Below, piece by piece: positions 52,272 to 62,143 of a stretch of DNA of 64,000 nt (its first letter is position 1; each line of letters opens with the position of its first letter). Both the position numbers and the translations under genes were made by a program. Origin of the DNA: Bacillus_BE sp042263505 (GTDB lineage Bacteria > Bacillota > Bacilli > Bacillales > Cytobacillaceae); NCBI RefSeq assembly GCF_042263505.1, contig NZ_JBHKFI010000019.1:1-64000 (forward strand), in the 5' to 3' direction. A model generated the notes under the pieces. That model was not told the origin of the DNA, made no database searches, and saw only the letters and a program-made list of their open reading frames with translations.

Positions 52272-52748
52272 CTACCAGCGATCCTTTCTTCGTCCGTTCA
52301 TTGGATTTCTAAATTTTGATTGTCGAATGGTTTGATTGACCGCCTCAGAAAAGACAAGTCCAATGGCGATTGCACCTGATATCATAAAGGCTTTCGCAGC
52401 TAAATTGATAGCTGCACTGTAATCATTTTCAACGAAATTCCTCATAGCATCATAAGCAAGTCCTCCTGGAACTAAAGGAATAACTCCTGCAACACTAAAA
52501 ATGATAACCGGTGTTCGATACATTTTCGCAAATACTTGACTTATCACGGCAACAAAAAAAGAAGCGGCCAAGGTAGCGACAACTGAGTCCATTCCGCTAG
52601 TCACCATGACAATATAGATCAACCAGCCGAACATCCCGACAAAGCCACATTTAATGAGAGATGACTTCGGCGTATTAAAAATTACGCCAAAACAGCTTGT
52701 TGCGATAAAACTTGTTATTAATTGTTCCAGTATCATCATCACGAACAC
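52272..52748 (-). CDS. Threonine/serine exporter, small subunit (ThrE C-half / YjjB-like)
   Basis: 158 residues, four or five helices, matching the C-terminal half of ThrE: SCFGVIFNTPKSSLIKCGF and IIFSVAGVIPLVPGGLAYDA are conserved. It starts 7 bp after the larger subunit gene and would form the exporter with it. Confidence 0.82.
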   Translation of the reverse strand: MFVMMILEQLITSFIATSCFGVIFNTPKSSLIKCGFVGMFGWLIYIVMVTSGMDSVVATLAASFFVAVISQVFAKMYRTPVIIFSVAGVIPLVPGGLAYDAMRNFVENDYSAAINLAAKAFMISGAIAIGLVFSEAVNQTIRQSKFRNPMNGRRKDRW

Positions 52749-52754
52749 TCCTAT

Positions 52755-53516
52755 TTAAACAAAGGTTAAGATTACGGCAATTCCCGCTCCAATTGCAAAA
52801 GCAGTCAAAAAGGCTTCTGCCCCTTTCGATAAGCCTGAGACAAAATGACCTGCCATCAAATCTCTCACGGCATTCGTAATCAATAACCCTGGTACTAGCG
52901 GCATCACAGAGCCGATAATAATCTTATCTAATTCCGTTCCTAAACCGATTTTAACAAAGATATAGGCGAGAAAACCAATCACAAAGGCCGAAAGAAATTC
53001 AGAAAAGAATTTAATCGGAACCAAACGATGAAAATACAATTGACTGAACAATCCAACCCCTCCACTAAAAAAGGCTGGAATAAAATCATACCAACCGCCC
53101 TGAAACATAATCACAAAACAGCCACTCGAAATCGCTGCTGATAGGATTTGCACATAAAGAGGAAATTGCAGCTTCGCCTTTTCAACCTTTTTCAGTGATT
53201 CATAAGCCTCGTGAACATTTAAGCTGCCACTATGGATGCTTCTTGAGATGCTATTAACAATCGTTACCTTTTCTAAATCCGTCGTTCGATTCGTAATTCG
53301 AACTAGTCTCGTTTTTGTTTGTCCGATCCCTTCGATTGAAAAAATAATCGCTGTTGGTGTTACATAACTATGAGACTGGGCTATGCCAAAGGCCCTTGCC
53401 ATCCACATCATTGTATCTTCCACGCGATAGGTTTCCGCCCCACTCTGTAACATAATCTTTCCAGCTAAAAGGCAGACCTCCATCACATCATATGTATATT
53501 TCTCTTGATCTTCCAT
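52755..53516 (-). CDS. Threonine/serine exporter, large subunit (ThrE N-half / YjjP-like)
   Basis: 253 residues. The N-terminal cytoplasmic region (LLAGKIMLQSGAETYRVEDT) and VMPLVPGLLITNAVRDLMAG are the DUF1212 signature; five helices follow residue 120. Split ThrE exporters of this kind release threonine and serine. First gene of the pair. Confidence 0.84.
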   Translation of the reverse strand: MEDQEKYTYDVMEVCLLAGKIMLQSGAETYRVEDTMMWMARAFGIAQSHSYVTPTAIIFSIEGIGQTKTRLVRITNRTTDLEKVTIVNSISRSIHSGSLNVHEAYESLKKVEKAKLQFPLYVQILSAAISSGCFVIMFQGGWYDFIPAFFSGGVGLFSQLYFHRLVPIKFFSEFLSAFVIGFLAYIFVKIGLGTELDKIIIGSVMPLVPGLLITNAVRDLMAGHFVSGLSKGAEAFLTAFAIGAGIAVILTFV

Positions 53517-54221
53517 TTACATCTCTCCATACAAAATACTGCTATTACTTTTCCCTACATATATGAAAAAAACAATGTTCCAACAAACAACCATGCTGAA
53601 GTCATTGTAGTTGATAAATTATTTGCTTTCAATGACTTAAGAGAATTTTGTTAAATAAAAGAAATTTTCAACTATTTTCTCATATCCATTAATAAGGAAG
53701 ATAAAGCCAAAAAGTTGAGTGAAAAAAGAAAAGGACAGATGTAGCCTTGGAATAAAATTTGATTAAATTAACTTAATCCTGAATTATTCACAAAAATATC
53801 TGATATCAAGATTCTAACCAAAAAAAAAAATGACTTTTTAGAATTTAGCGGAAAATGATAGGCTTATTTATTTCAAATCAGCGGCTCTTTTTAATAAGAA
53901 CACCTTGGAAGCCTGTTTTTTAATTTCCTATTATAAGGTATTTTTGACAACTATTCGATTTGTAGTTTTTGAATTCGGGTAATGAAAAATCGCCTTCAAA
54001 TTATAGGGCTATTTTTGTTGATATAAGGGGAGTACGATCATTATTTTTGGAGAATTTATAGGGCAATTTGTATAAGAAAATGTAGGGGTACAATCCTGTG
54101 TACCGCGCCAAAATACACGACATTTTTACTTGCAAATGGATCTACAGAAAAATATTGTTTATTTTAAATTTAAGGTTAGCCTCTGTTAAAACTGAATGTT
54201 GATTTTACTGTGTATGAAAAA
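53517..54221. other. Non-coding AT-rich interval
   Basis: About 700 bp without a supported gene. Several short hairpins, e.g. GGGGTACA/TGTACCGC near 54091-54113. Beyond that I see nothing specific. Confidence 0.4.
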
Positions 54222-54376
54222 TAAAGTGAAACTTCCATCAGTGGGGTTTTCGTTCATCCCCCACTGATGGTTAGCTGAACTTATCGGACCTTTACGGACA
54301 GTTGATCTCCCACTTATCTTCTTCGTATTCTCAGAATCTTAAGGTGGGAGTCTTACTGTTCGTTAAGAGTGGGATA
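54222..54376. repeat. Structured dispersed repeat, short copy
   Basis: 155 bp, matching the ends of the long copy at 4657-4980. The outer stem (TCCATCAGTGGGG with CCCCCACTGATGG) has a short loop here; the tail keeps TCCCACTT/AAGGTGGGA and pairs ACGGACAG with CTGTTCGT, where G-U replaces a G-C of the other copy, so pairing is conserved while sequence changes. No coding capacity. Confidence 0.75.
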
Positions 54377-54557
54377 AGCGGAGAAATTCCGTCTAAATTG
54401 GGAAATACCCATATTTCCTTAAAAATAAGGGGAGTTTTTCCGTTTATATGATCCAAATCTTTGTATTTTGTCTTATTTAGAGCAGTTAAGCGGAATATCT
54501 CCGCTTATATTGGCTTCTTAAGCTTCCTTTATATACATTAGCCGGAAATTCTCCGCC
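54377..54557. repeat. Four spaced CGGA...TCCG palindromic motifs
   Basis: AGCGGAGAAATTCCG at 54377, GGGGAGTTTTTCCG at 54429, AAGCGGAATATCTCCGCTT at 54488 and GCCGGAAATTCTCCGCC at 54541, spaced 52-60 bp. Each is an imperfect inverted repeat of CGGA. Function unknown. Confidence 0.5.
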
Positions 54558-54974
54558 TATGAGTATTCATACCTACACGAAATCGATAAGGAGAAGGCGA
54601 AAATGGTTTGTAAACTTCTTAATGAGCATAATTCGCAATCCGAAGAATTAGCCATTAAAAGCAGAAATAGCAAAGGTATAAACCCTTGCTATTTCTAATG
54701 TTTTTTAATCTCTCTAACCTTACCAGTTGTCCTACATTTTCTAGTGCAAAAAGGATTACATTTTGGTTTGCATTTTCCTGTGTAAATTGACGTTTTGCGA
54801 TAGTTACGGAACCCGTTAGTCTCATAGACGATCTTGTTCAAATTTAGCACCCTTTAATAGAATAATTAAAATATAATCTCAATCCTGAGATCACTTAATT
54901 CTACTTAAACGAAAACAATACAAAACGTGTTGGCATTACACAACCTGTTAAATTTTCAACCAAGCAAATACGTC
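54558..54974. other. Non-coding interval with a hairpin
   Basis: A hairpin AGAAATAGCAAAGG / CCTTGCTATTTCT lies at 54662-54696 and is followed by a T-rich stretch, a possible plus-strand terminator. A 26-codon ORF from ATG 54603 with AGGAGAAGG upstream ends inside the hairpin and is not convincing. Confidence 0.4.
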
Positions 54975-55973
54975 TTAACGAATTTTAGCCTTGCGGTAGC
55001 CATCAAATACACTGATTGCTGCAGATAAAATAAAGATGAAAATCCCACTGCCAATTATCCATGTTTTAAATTGATTAGCTGTAATGGTAAATATATCAGA
55101 CATATACGTTATAAAATCTTGGGTCATTAAATTCGAATTTCTTAAAATAACAATGAATACAATCGTTCCAATAAGTTGGAGAACAGCATTAAAAATAGCC
55201 ATTCTTTTTGTCCACTGTCCCTTGATAAATTTATAAAGAGCTAATGCTATTTCAAAACCAATAACAACAAGAACGATTGGCCAATACCGCAGTAAAACTT
55301 CCTGATTTAAAGATGGATTCACGAATTTAATTCCGTCTACAGTGCCTTTATATATACCTACAAGATGATTCGCATTAAAATATAGAGTTGCCCAAATCGC
55401 AGTCCACATTAAACTTCCAAATACTTCAACCTTTGAAATAGCTTTTTTCTTAGGGATATTAGGAATTTTTTTCAAATCATCAGGTGTCCACTTAGTGAAC
55501 CTGGTTGTAAGTGGCTGATTATCTTTCCTTAAATCTGAACGTTCCAATATGGCGAAAACAATGGTTAGCCAAAAAAATGTTTGGATCCCTACTTCAAAGA
55601 TGCTCCCAATCCCTTTGCCAATAATCGTCGAAAACTTTATTACCGTATCCTCTCCACTAAAACCAGTAACATATACAGCAATTACTGAGATCAAAGAAAT
55701 AACCGTGGCGATCGGTAAAATCATTTTTAATAACCCAATATAAACATCAAAATAACGTGGACCAATGAGGTGCATTGGCTGATCCCGATACCTACTAGCT
55801 AATGTTACAGGATTCCCCAATTTTTCAAGAACCGCCTTTACAGCGTCCTCGTTATAATCATCCGGCAGCATATCCTCAATGGTTGACCGTAACTCGAGAG
55901 CAATGTCCTCACGATTTTTTTCAGGCAGCCTCCGAGTAACTTCATGGATATAAATCTCAATTAGATTCATCAT
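54975..55973 (-). CDS. HAAS-domain membrane protein
   Basis: 332 residues. The N-terminal cytoplasmic HAAS region is IYIHEVTRRLPEKNREDIAL then KLGNPVTLASRYRD, residues 1-65; about seven membrane helices follow. Such proteins pair with PadR regulators and are thought to link membrane state to gene control. The start overlaps the PadR gene by 17 bp. Confidence 0.8.
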   Translation of the reverse strand: MMNLIEIYIHEVTRRLPEKNREDIALELRSTIEDMLPDDYNEDAVKAVLEKLGNPVTLASRYRDQPMHLIGPRYFDVYIGLLKMILPIATVISLISVIAVYVTGFSGEDTVIKFSTIIGKGIGSIFEVGIQTFFWLTIVFAILERSDLRKDNQPLTTRFTKWTPDDLKKIPNIPKKKAISKVEVFGSLMWTAIWATLYFNANHLVGIYKGTVDGIKFVNPSLNQEVLLRYWPIVLVVIGFEIALALYKFIKGQWTKRMAIFNAVLQLIGTIVFIVILRNSNLMTQDFITYMSDIFTITANQFKTWIIGSGIFIFILSAAISVFDGYRKAKIR

Positions 55974-56304
55974 CTTCCTCCCCCTTTAATAAGCCATAGA
56001 GCTCTTTCGAATTCTTCATCCATTCCTTTTTTAACTGCAAAAAGATCTCTATCCCATATTCACTTAAAACATAGTACTTACGGGGTCTACTCTCAGATGT
56101 ATCCCAACTACTCGACACCAATTCTTGTTTTTCTAATCGTCGAAGCAATGGATATAAGGTACTTTGGTCAATGGAAATTCCCGATTCCTCCAATAATTGA
56201 ACAAGTGAATATCCATACTGTGGTGTTCGTAATTGACTTAAAACGGCTAATGTTAGCGTTCCTCTCCTAAGCTCTGTCGTTAATGAATTCAATAAAGTAT
56301 TCAT
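55957..56304 (-). CDS. PadR-family transcriptional regulator
   Basis: 115 residues. The winged helix is RRGTLTLAVLSQLRTPQYGY, then SIDQSTLYPLLRRLEKQELV, with the wing SRPRKYYVLSEYG. It likely represses its own operon with the HAAS gene. The dyad at 56334-56370 upstream is the probable operator. Confidence 0.88.
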   Translation of the reverse strand: MNTLLNSLTTELRRGTLTLAVLSQLRTPQYGYSLVQLLEESGISIDQSTLYPLLRRLEKQELVSSSWDTSESRPRKYYVLSEYGIEIFLQLKKEWMKNSKELYGLLKGEEDDESN

Positions 56305-56333
56305 TCACCCACCTCATTTTTATTACTATACGA

Positions 56334-56370
56334 CATACAGTATATGATTTATACTATGTATCATACACTA
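56334..56370. promoter_or_regulatory. Candidate PadR operator
   Basis: ATACAGTATA and TATACTATGTAT form an imperfect dyad, followed by ATCATACACTAT, 30-65 bp before the padR start codon. Confidence 0.45.
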
Positions 56371-56452
56371 TGATTGTTACAACATCAATTGAAATTAAAC
56401 TGCCTTTTTAGAAATAACAAGAAAATTAGTAAGTAAAGTACATAGAAAAAAC

Positions 56453-56477
56453 AACGTTTTCATACGTTGTTTTTCCT
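56453..56477. terminator. Terminator hairpin
   Basis: AAAAAACAACGT and ACGTTGTTTTT are complementary (loop TTTTCAT). Confidence 0.6.
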
Positions 56478-56581
56478 GTCATTTCATTATTTTGTTTATT
56501 TATTTCTTTTTTACTTGTTCTATTAACTTCCCCTTTAATGGAATAACTTTATTATCACTTCACAGGTTCTTAATTTACAAG

Positions 56582-56634
56582 AAAAACCGAAATCCCTTCT
56601 TTAAAGAGATGGGAAATTCCGGTTCCTCTTTTTT
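56582..56634. terminator. Terminator downstream of sbcC
   Basis: AACCGGAATTTCCC and GGGATTTCGGTT are complementary on the minus strand, followed by TTTTTC; the plus strand has a T7 run as well. Confidence 0.7.
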
Positions 56635-56724
56635 TCAAAACGGTGCGATTTTTTATAAACTGTTCAACTTTATTTCAAAGCCACAAAAGAGGCCAATCTT
56701 CGCACCGTCCAGTCCAATATTCGA

Positions 56725-59700
56725 TTAATTCAAAAACTGAAATTCGGTAACGCTACCTGTTTGGGTGGCGATTACTTCTAACCGAGCATCCATTCGTTCC
56801 TTTAATTCCGGAACATGAGATATGATGCCAACTAAACGGCCGCTGCTTTGAATATCAATTAAGGACTCGATCGCTTGATCTAATGATTCTGGGTCAAGTG
56901 TGCCAAACCCTTCATCAATAAACATCGTTTCAAGCGATACACCGCCTGCATACTCCTGTACGACGTCTGCCAAACCTAATGCAAGGGATAAAGCCGCCTT
57001 GAAGCTTTCTCCACCTGATAAGGTTTTGACATGGCGTTCTCCACCCGTGTACTGGTCATAGACAAGCAGTTCTAATCCACTCTGAACATTGCCCTTAGAT
57101 CGATCGGTTTTTCTTAGCAATTGATAACGTCCACTTGTCATTTTGGCAAGTCTTTCATTGGAAACCTGAAGAATATCATCGAGGAATGCCGCCAGTACAT
57201 ATCGTTCAAAGGTAATCCGATGGGTATTTTGTCCCTTTGCCATCTCAGCTAAATGCCCCAGAATCTTATATCGCTCTTCCGCAGCCTTCATTTCCAAATT
57301 GATGCGATTGATGGTATCAAGAATATCTTCATTATCTCGTTTCTTCATTTTTAGATTCGTAGTTTTATCCATCAATGTGCGGAATTGATCGTTGACCTTT
57401 TCGTATTCAAGATTGATTTCTTCCATATTAGGTACTTTCACATTTTTCATGGCTTCAGAATGCTCATTAAAGCGATCGGAGACAGAACGAAATTCCTCCC
57501 GATAAGTACGAGTAACACGTTCTAATCCCTCAATTGCTTCCCGCGACTTTTTCGCTTGATCATAGGAACTGTAATTGGCAAACCCTTGTTCTGCCATATT
57601 TTTCACAAAAATCTCTCTTTCCTTTTTGAGTTCCTCTTTCTTATTTGCTGTATGCATTTCCACTGTTTGGATTCCTGCAAGTTTTTTGGCGTGATTTTCC
57701 CTCGTTTCAAGATATTGCTTTTCCGCGGTCTCCATTTGCCTTTGTAATGTCGTAAGCTTGTCACCAGCTCGTTTCCATTTCTCTTCAAACGCCGGTATGG
57801 TGCGAAGATCTGCTGGAATACTTTCTTTCATTCGTGAAAATTCCGTATTCTTCTCTGTGAATAAAATCGCCAGTTCATTTACTTTATCCCCGTAAAAGAC
57901 AAATTGCTCGGTGTATTGCTTTTTCTGTTCTTCTAGATTGTGAATCTTCTTATATAGTTTTTCAAGCAAAAAAATGTTTTTCTGTAAAATTTGCTGGGAT
58001 TCTTTTAATTCATTTCTTTCCTTTATCAATTCATTTCGTAAGAAAACCATATCCTCTTCTTGAAAATCATTTCTTTGGCTGACCATTTCTTTTTTCAATT
58101 CGCGAACGGATTCCTCAAGAACTGAGACCCGTGACTGACACTCATAAAGAGCAGATTCGACAAGGCTTTTCTCCTTTTCCAATCCTGATACATCCGCTTT
58201 TGCTTGCTTTAAATCTTGTTCATTTGGAATTTCTCCTGACGCGGACCGAGCTAACCGGGGGTGATGTTCACTTCCACACACGGGACAAGCTTCTCCATCA
58301 CTCAAACTATTCGCCAAAATAGCAGCTTGACCGTGGAACCATTGTAATTCCAGTTTTTCGGCTACACTTTTTGCATCCTGCATGCGAGCCAAAACCGCAT
58401 GAAACTCTCTTTCCTTTCCTTGTCGTTGCTTCCGTCCTTTATTTAACTCTAGAACTTGATTTTCAAATTTCCTCAATAATTCGAGTTCTGCATTTAATTT
58501 ATCCAAGCGGCGTTCATTTTCAAGGATAGTAATTTGACTTTTTTCCAGTTCCTGACTCTTTTGAAGTGAATTCTTCCAGTCCTCTTCAGTTTTCTTGTTC
58601 GATTCCTCAGCAGCTTGTCTTCTAGTCTTTGCCTCTTCCAGTTTTGAACGAGTTAACTCTACTTCTTTTTGTATCTTGGCAAACGAAAAAATATCATCTT
58701 TTATATGCTGTAAATGATTCAAGACTTCTGTTTGAGCTTCGCGCTCCCCTTCACGATTTTTTTCCTGTTCGAAGGCACGTTCTTTTTCTTGAAGCAGGGC
58801 AGTTAATTGTTCGATTTCCAATTTTCTATGGTGTAAATCATTATTTGCATGGTCTAGCTCCCTTTTCAAGCGATGACATAGCTCTTCCTGTTTGCTTAAT
58901 AAAGCGGCTTTATTGGCAAGAATGATGTCCTCTTCCTTTTTCTGGAAAACCCTCTTTTGAGCTGTCAGTTTTTCTTTTTCCGCCCGTAATTGCTCTAATT
59001 TTTGCAGCTGCTCAATTACTTTTTTCGCCTCGTTTAATTTTTGCTGCAACTGATCCCGTTCTTCTTGCTTCTTTAACATATCCTTTTGAATCACAAGAAG
59101 GTGCTCATCCATCGATTTTATTTCTTCCATTAATAAAGGAAGAATGATCGTATCATTTTCACTCTTTGCATCGAGATAATCTTTTAATTCTTCGTTAAAA
59201 AGAGCTTCGATTTTGTGGATAGCTTGATTCCGATTATCGACTTGTTGCTTGACTAATTTTTTTAAGTCAGAGGATTCCTCATCTAGCTTTTTTTCAATTC
59301 GTTTAAAAATTTCAGTATGAAAAAGGCGCTGTAATATCTTTTCTTTATCCGTGCTATCAGAGTTTAGTAATTCTCGAAACTCACCTTGAGGAATCATGAC
59401 AATTTGGCGAAATTGATTGCTATCAATCAGCATAATTTCTTTTATTCTTTCGCCCACATCGCGAACATTCGCTGCCAGAAGTTTCATTTCGCCATTTTCA
59501 ATCAATGAAAGTTCAGCCTTGGCTCCAATTTTTGTAACGCCCTCCCCGTTTTTCTTCTTCCGTTCTTGTTGAGGAGAACGCTTAATAAAATAGGTTTTGC
59601 CGCGAAGAGAGAATTCAAGCTCGACTTCTGTCAAGAGGTCTTCATCAGAAAACTGACTGCGGAGATCCGTTCCTTCCCGGTCATCACCACTTGCTTTTCC

Positions 59701-59859
59701 ATAAATGCAAAAGCTAATCCCATCAAAGATGGTGGTTTTCCCAGAACCGGTTTTCCCTGAAATGACAAACATCGTTCGATTTTCGAGAAGAGTAAAATCA
59801 ATCGTTTCCCGACCTGCATAAGGGCCAAAGGCCTGCATCGTTAATTTTAATGGTCTCAT
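56725..59859 (-). CDS. sbcC: Exonuclease SbcC (Rad50-like ATPase)
   Basis: 1044 residues. Walker A ISGKTGSGKTTIFDG near residue 34; two long coiled coils (about 180-480 and 540-850) flanking the zinc hook EACPVCGSEHHP near residue 515; signature TLSGGESFKAALSLALG near 950 and Walker B MFIDEGFGTLDPE near 980. With SbcD it opens and cuts DNA hairpins and end-blocked breaks. The start overlaps sbcD by 4 bp. Confidence 0.95.
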   Translation of the reverse strand: MRPLKLTMQAFGPYAGRETIDFTLLENRTMFVISGKTGSGKTTIFDGISFCIYGKASGDDREGTDLRSQFSDEDLLTEVELEFSLRGKTYFIKRSPQQERKKKNGEGVTKIGAKAELSLIENGEMKLLAANVRDVGERIKEIMLIDSNQFRQIVMIPQGEFRELLNSDSTDKEKILQRLFHTEIFKRIEKKLDEESSDLKKLVKQQVDNRNQAIHKIEALFNEELKDYLDAKSENDTIILPLLMEEIKSMDEHLLVIQKDMLKKQEERDQLQQKLNEAKKVIEQLQKLEQLRAEKEKLTAQKRVFQKKEEDIILANKAALLSKQEELCHRLKRELDHANNDLHHRKLEIEQLTALLQEKERAFEQEKNREGEREAQTEVLNHLQHIKDDIFSFAKIQKEVELTRSKLEEAKTRRQAAEESNKKTEEDWKNSLQKSQELEKSQITILENERRLDKLNAELELLRKFENQVLELNKGRKQRQGKEREFHAVLARMQDAKSVAEKLELQWFHGQAAILANSLSDGEACPVCGSEHHPRLARSASGEIPNEQDLKQAKADVSGLEKEKSLVESALYECQSRVSVLEESVRELKKEMVSQRNDFQEEDMVFLRNELIKERNELKESQQILQKNIFLLEKLYKKIHNLEEQKKQYTEQFVFYGDKVNELAILFTEKNTEFSRMKESIPADLRTIPAFEEKWKRAGDKLTTLQRQMETAEKQYLETRENHAKKLAGIQTVEMHTANKKEELKKEREIFVKNMAEQGFANYSSYDQAKKSREAIEGLERVTRTYREEFRSVSDRFNEHSEAMKNVKVPNMEEINLEYEKVNDQFRTLMDKTTNLKMKKRDNEDILDTINRINLEMKAAEERYKILGHLAEMAKGQNTHRITFERYVLAAFLDDILQVSNERLAKMTSGRYQLLRKTDRSKGNVQSGLELLVYDQYTGGERHVKTLSGGESFKAALSLALGLADVVQEYAGGVSLETMFIDEGFGTLDPESLDQAIESLIDIQSSGRLVGIISHVPELKERMDARLEVIATQTGSVTEFQFLN

Positions 59860-61001
59860 TTTATCCCCTCCTCTTGCAGCACGTCCTGGATCACTTTCGC
59901 CATGATTTCTCTTTTTTCGTCTGTAAAATTTGTTTCTGTCATGTCGTTATAGAATTGTTCGAATAGCTCAAGCTCTGTTTTTTTATCATTACGAATCGAT
60001 GAAACAGTTTGTTTTTTCCGCAAATCGGTTAAAGCCATCTTTCGCTCTAAGTGCATGACATTCGGATATATTTGTCTTAATTTATTAATTGGGTCAATTA
60101 ATGAACCTTCATCGAGCAAGGTAACCTTTAAATAATCTTGAATATTTTCCTTTTCGTAATACTTAGGGTCAAGTAGTTCTTCTAAATATCCTTCCATCTC
60201 TCTCATATCTTGCTTTGGCTTTAAGGTATGATAGCGGATATCAAAGGATCCATTCTCTTTCATTTCGACAATTTGCACCGATTTTCGCTGTTTGGCTTCT
60301 GAAAATGAATATTTTAAAAGGGAACCAGAATAATAGACTTTATCATGCTTAATCGCATCGGGGCTATGGAGATGGCCAAGCGCTGTATAAGAAAATGGAT
60401 TAAAAACGTCCACGCTAACACAGCCGGAACCTCCTACTGATAAGGCTCGTTCTGAGTCACTGGTTTGTCCTCCTAATACAAAGGCATGCCCCACTAATAC
60501 ATTCGGTTCATTTGGATTCATATTTTCTTCAATTTTTCCTACAATGGCCTTCATAGCATCCTGATGGGAATGAATCGTTTCATCCTGTAAAAGGTGACGC
60601 ACCACTCCCGGTTCTGCATAGGGAACTAAATAGAAATTGACACCTTCAATCCTAACCGGATGAAAGCTATTAACTAGTTTGCCAGTTAAATATAATTGAC
60701 TTTGCTGATACCAGTTGGTTCCAAATGATAGTCGTTCAGCACTATCGTGATTTCCTGTTACAGCAACAATCGGTGTTTTTAATTCAACATTAATTTTATA
60801 TAAAATCTCATCTAGTAGTTCAACCGCATCTGTCGGCGGTACCGAACGATCATATAAATCCCCGGCAATAACGACGGCATCTGGTTTCTCTATAGAGATG
60901 AGCTCCACAAATTGATTTAATATTTCCCGCTGATCCCCTGTCATATACATGCCATGGACGAGCTTTCCTAAATGCCAGTCCGCTGTATGAATAAACTTCA
61001 A
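59856..61001 (-). CDS. sbcD: Exonuclease SbcD (Mre11-like nuclease)
   Basis: 381 residues. Metallophosphoesterase motifs: FIHTADWHLGK at 3, AGDLYDRSVPP near 47, TGNHDSAERLS near 82, VGHAFVLGG near 175 and ALGHLHSPDAI near 210. The start is TTG with GAGGTGA upstream. Translation-coupled to sbcC. Confidence 0.95.
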   Translation of the reverse strand: MKFIHTADWHLGKLVHGMYMTGDQREILNQFVELISIEKPDAVVIAGDLYDRSVPPTDAVELLDEILYKINVELKTPIVAVTGNHDSAERLSFGTNWYQQSQLYLTGKLVNSFHPVRIEGVNFYLVPYAEPGVVRHLLQDETIHSHQDAMKAIVGKIEENMNPNEPNVLVGHAFVLGGQTSDSERALSVGGSGCVSVDVFNPFSYTALGHLHSPDAIKHDKVYYSGSLLKYSFSEAKQRKSVQIVEMKENGSFDIRYHTLKPKQDMREMEGYLEELLDPKYYEKENIQDYLKVTLLDEGSLIDPINKLRQIYPNVMHLERKMALTDLRKKQTVSSIRNDKKTELELFEQFYNDMTETNFTDEKREIMAKVIQDVLQEEGIK

Positions 61002-61157
61002 AACCCTTCACCTCATTGTTCATCATAATTGGAAACAATAGTAGAATTATCTCTATCACTACATCTATCATAAAATACTTTAAGATTTTAATCTAATAAT
61101 AAAAATGGCAAAATAGTGGAAATTGTGATGTGGAAAGAAAGGAGTACTCTATGTACA

Positions 61158-61189
61158 ATAAAAAACAGTCCAACCAAACGGCTGGACTG
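61158..61189 (-). terminator. Terminator of the cold-shock gene
   Basis: Minus strand CAGTCCA / TGGACTG with a ten-base loop, followed by T6. Confidence 0.75.
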
Positions 61190-61205
61190 GCATATTTGTT
61201 ATCCA

Positions 61206-61406
61206 TTATTTTTTAGTAACGTTTGCAGCTTGTGGTCCGCGAGCACCTTCAACCACTTCGAAAGAAACTTCTTGACCTTCTTCTAATGATTTGAAACCTT
61301 CTGATTGGATAGCAGAGTAATGTACAAATACATCGTTTCCATCTTCAGCTTCGATGAATCCGAAACCTTTTTCAGCATTAAACCATTTAACTTTACCGTT
61401 TTTCAT
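61206..61406 (-). CDS. Cold-shock protein (CspA/CspB family)
   Basis: 66 residues. RNP1 KGFGFIEA and RNP2 VFVHYSAI are intact in a single five-strand OB fold. It binds single-stranded RNA or DNA. AGGAGG lies eight bases before the ATG. The 150 bp upstream are AT-rich and probably form the usual long csp leader. Terminator at 61158. Confidence 0.93.
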   Translation of the reverse strand: MKNGKVKWFNAEKGFGFIEAEDGNDVFVHYSAIQSEGFKSLEEGQEVSFEVVEGARGPQAANVTKK

Positions 61407-61658
61407 AAAAGAAATCCTCCTATTGGCTTACAGTTAGCCATGCGAAAATTAACCATTTACAACGTATAGCATTTATGACATTACTCATCCAATTTTTTAA
61501 ATTTTTACTTGGAACAAGAACCTTGCAAAAACGTAACACGATGCAGAACGGCTAATTAAAATTTAGCATGAAAGCCCTTTAATGTCAAGAAAGGGCAAAC
61601 TTTCTTGACATGATCATCCTTTCATTTTCGCTTCCTATCTTTCACTAGGAAATCCCTT

Positions 61659-61802
61659 TCAAATCGTTTCTTTTAATCGTTTTGGAAGACTTTCAATCGA
61701 CTGCACCACCACATCAAGCTTCGCTTCAATTCGATATAGCAAATATAATGTCACAACGATTGGAAACCCTACATCGCTAATAAAAGGAACAAGCTGATCC
61801 AT
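61659..61802 (-). CDS. YvrJ-family small protein
   Basis: 47 residues: MDQLVPFISDVGFPIVVTLY, then LLYRIEAKLD and a Lys-rich end. One membrane helix and a short coiled segment; this is the YvrJ pattern, normally found next to DUF2922 and DUF1659 genes, as here. GGAGGAG lies seven bases before the ATG. Function unknown. Confidence 0.75.
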   Translation of the reverse strand: MDQLVPFISDVGFPIVVTLYLLYRIEAKLDVVVQSIESLPKRLKETI

Positions 61803-61887
61803 GACTTCTCCTCCTTCTCCTCATTGATTCTTAACATTTAGGCAAAAAGGCCGGATTCAAATGAAGCCGACCTTCTTCCATTAATCA

Positions 61888-62106
61888 TTAGATAATTTCA
61901 TAGTCCGTGACATTTCTTTCTACAATTCGTGCACCCTTAGCAGCGACCGTTTTCCCGTTACTCCCATAAAAAACATTCGCAGCGATAATTTCCTCCATCG
62001 CCTGCTTCACTTGCACTGGATCAACTGGTTCCTTCGGTGCATCAACCGAAATCGTCAGTGATTTTCCTAAGTCAGTGGTAAATTGCAATTCAAGTGTTTT
62101 CGCCAT
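61888..62106 (-). CDS. DUF2922 family protein
   Basis: 72 residues: LELQFTTDLGKSLTISVDAP near the start and VKQAMEEIIAANVFYGSNGK in the middle match DUF2922. Small soluble beta-rich protein. Part of the DUF1659-DUF2922-YvrJ run on one strand. Confidence 0.82.
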   Translation of the reverse strand: MAKTLELQFTTDLGKSLTISVDAPKEPVDPVQVKQAMEEIIAANVFYGSNGKTVAAKGARIVERNVTDYEII

Positions 62107-62143
62107 TTTTCCCGAGCCTCCTTTACTTCAATCTAATCGTTCT

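Noticed and set aside
54603..54683. Plus-strand mini-ORF starting MVCKLLNEHN with AGGAGAAGG upstream
   Set aside because: It ends inside a terminator-like hairpin and resembles no family; too weak to list as a gene.
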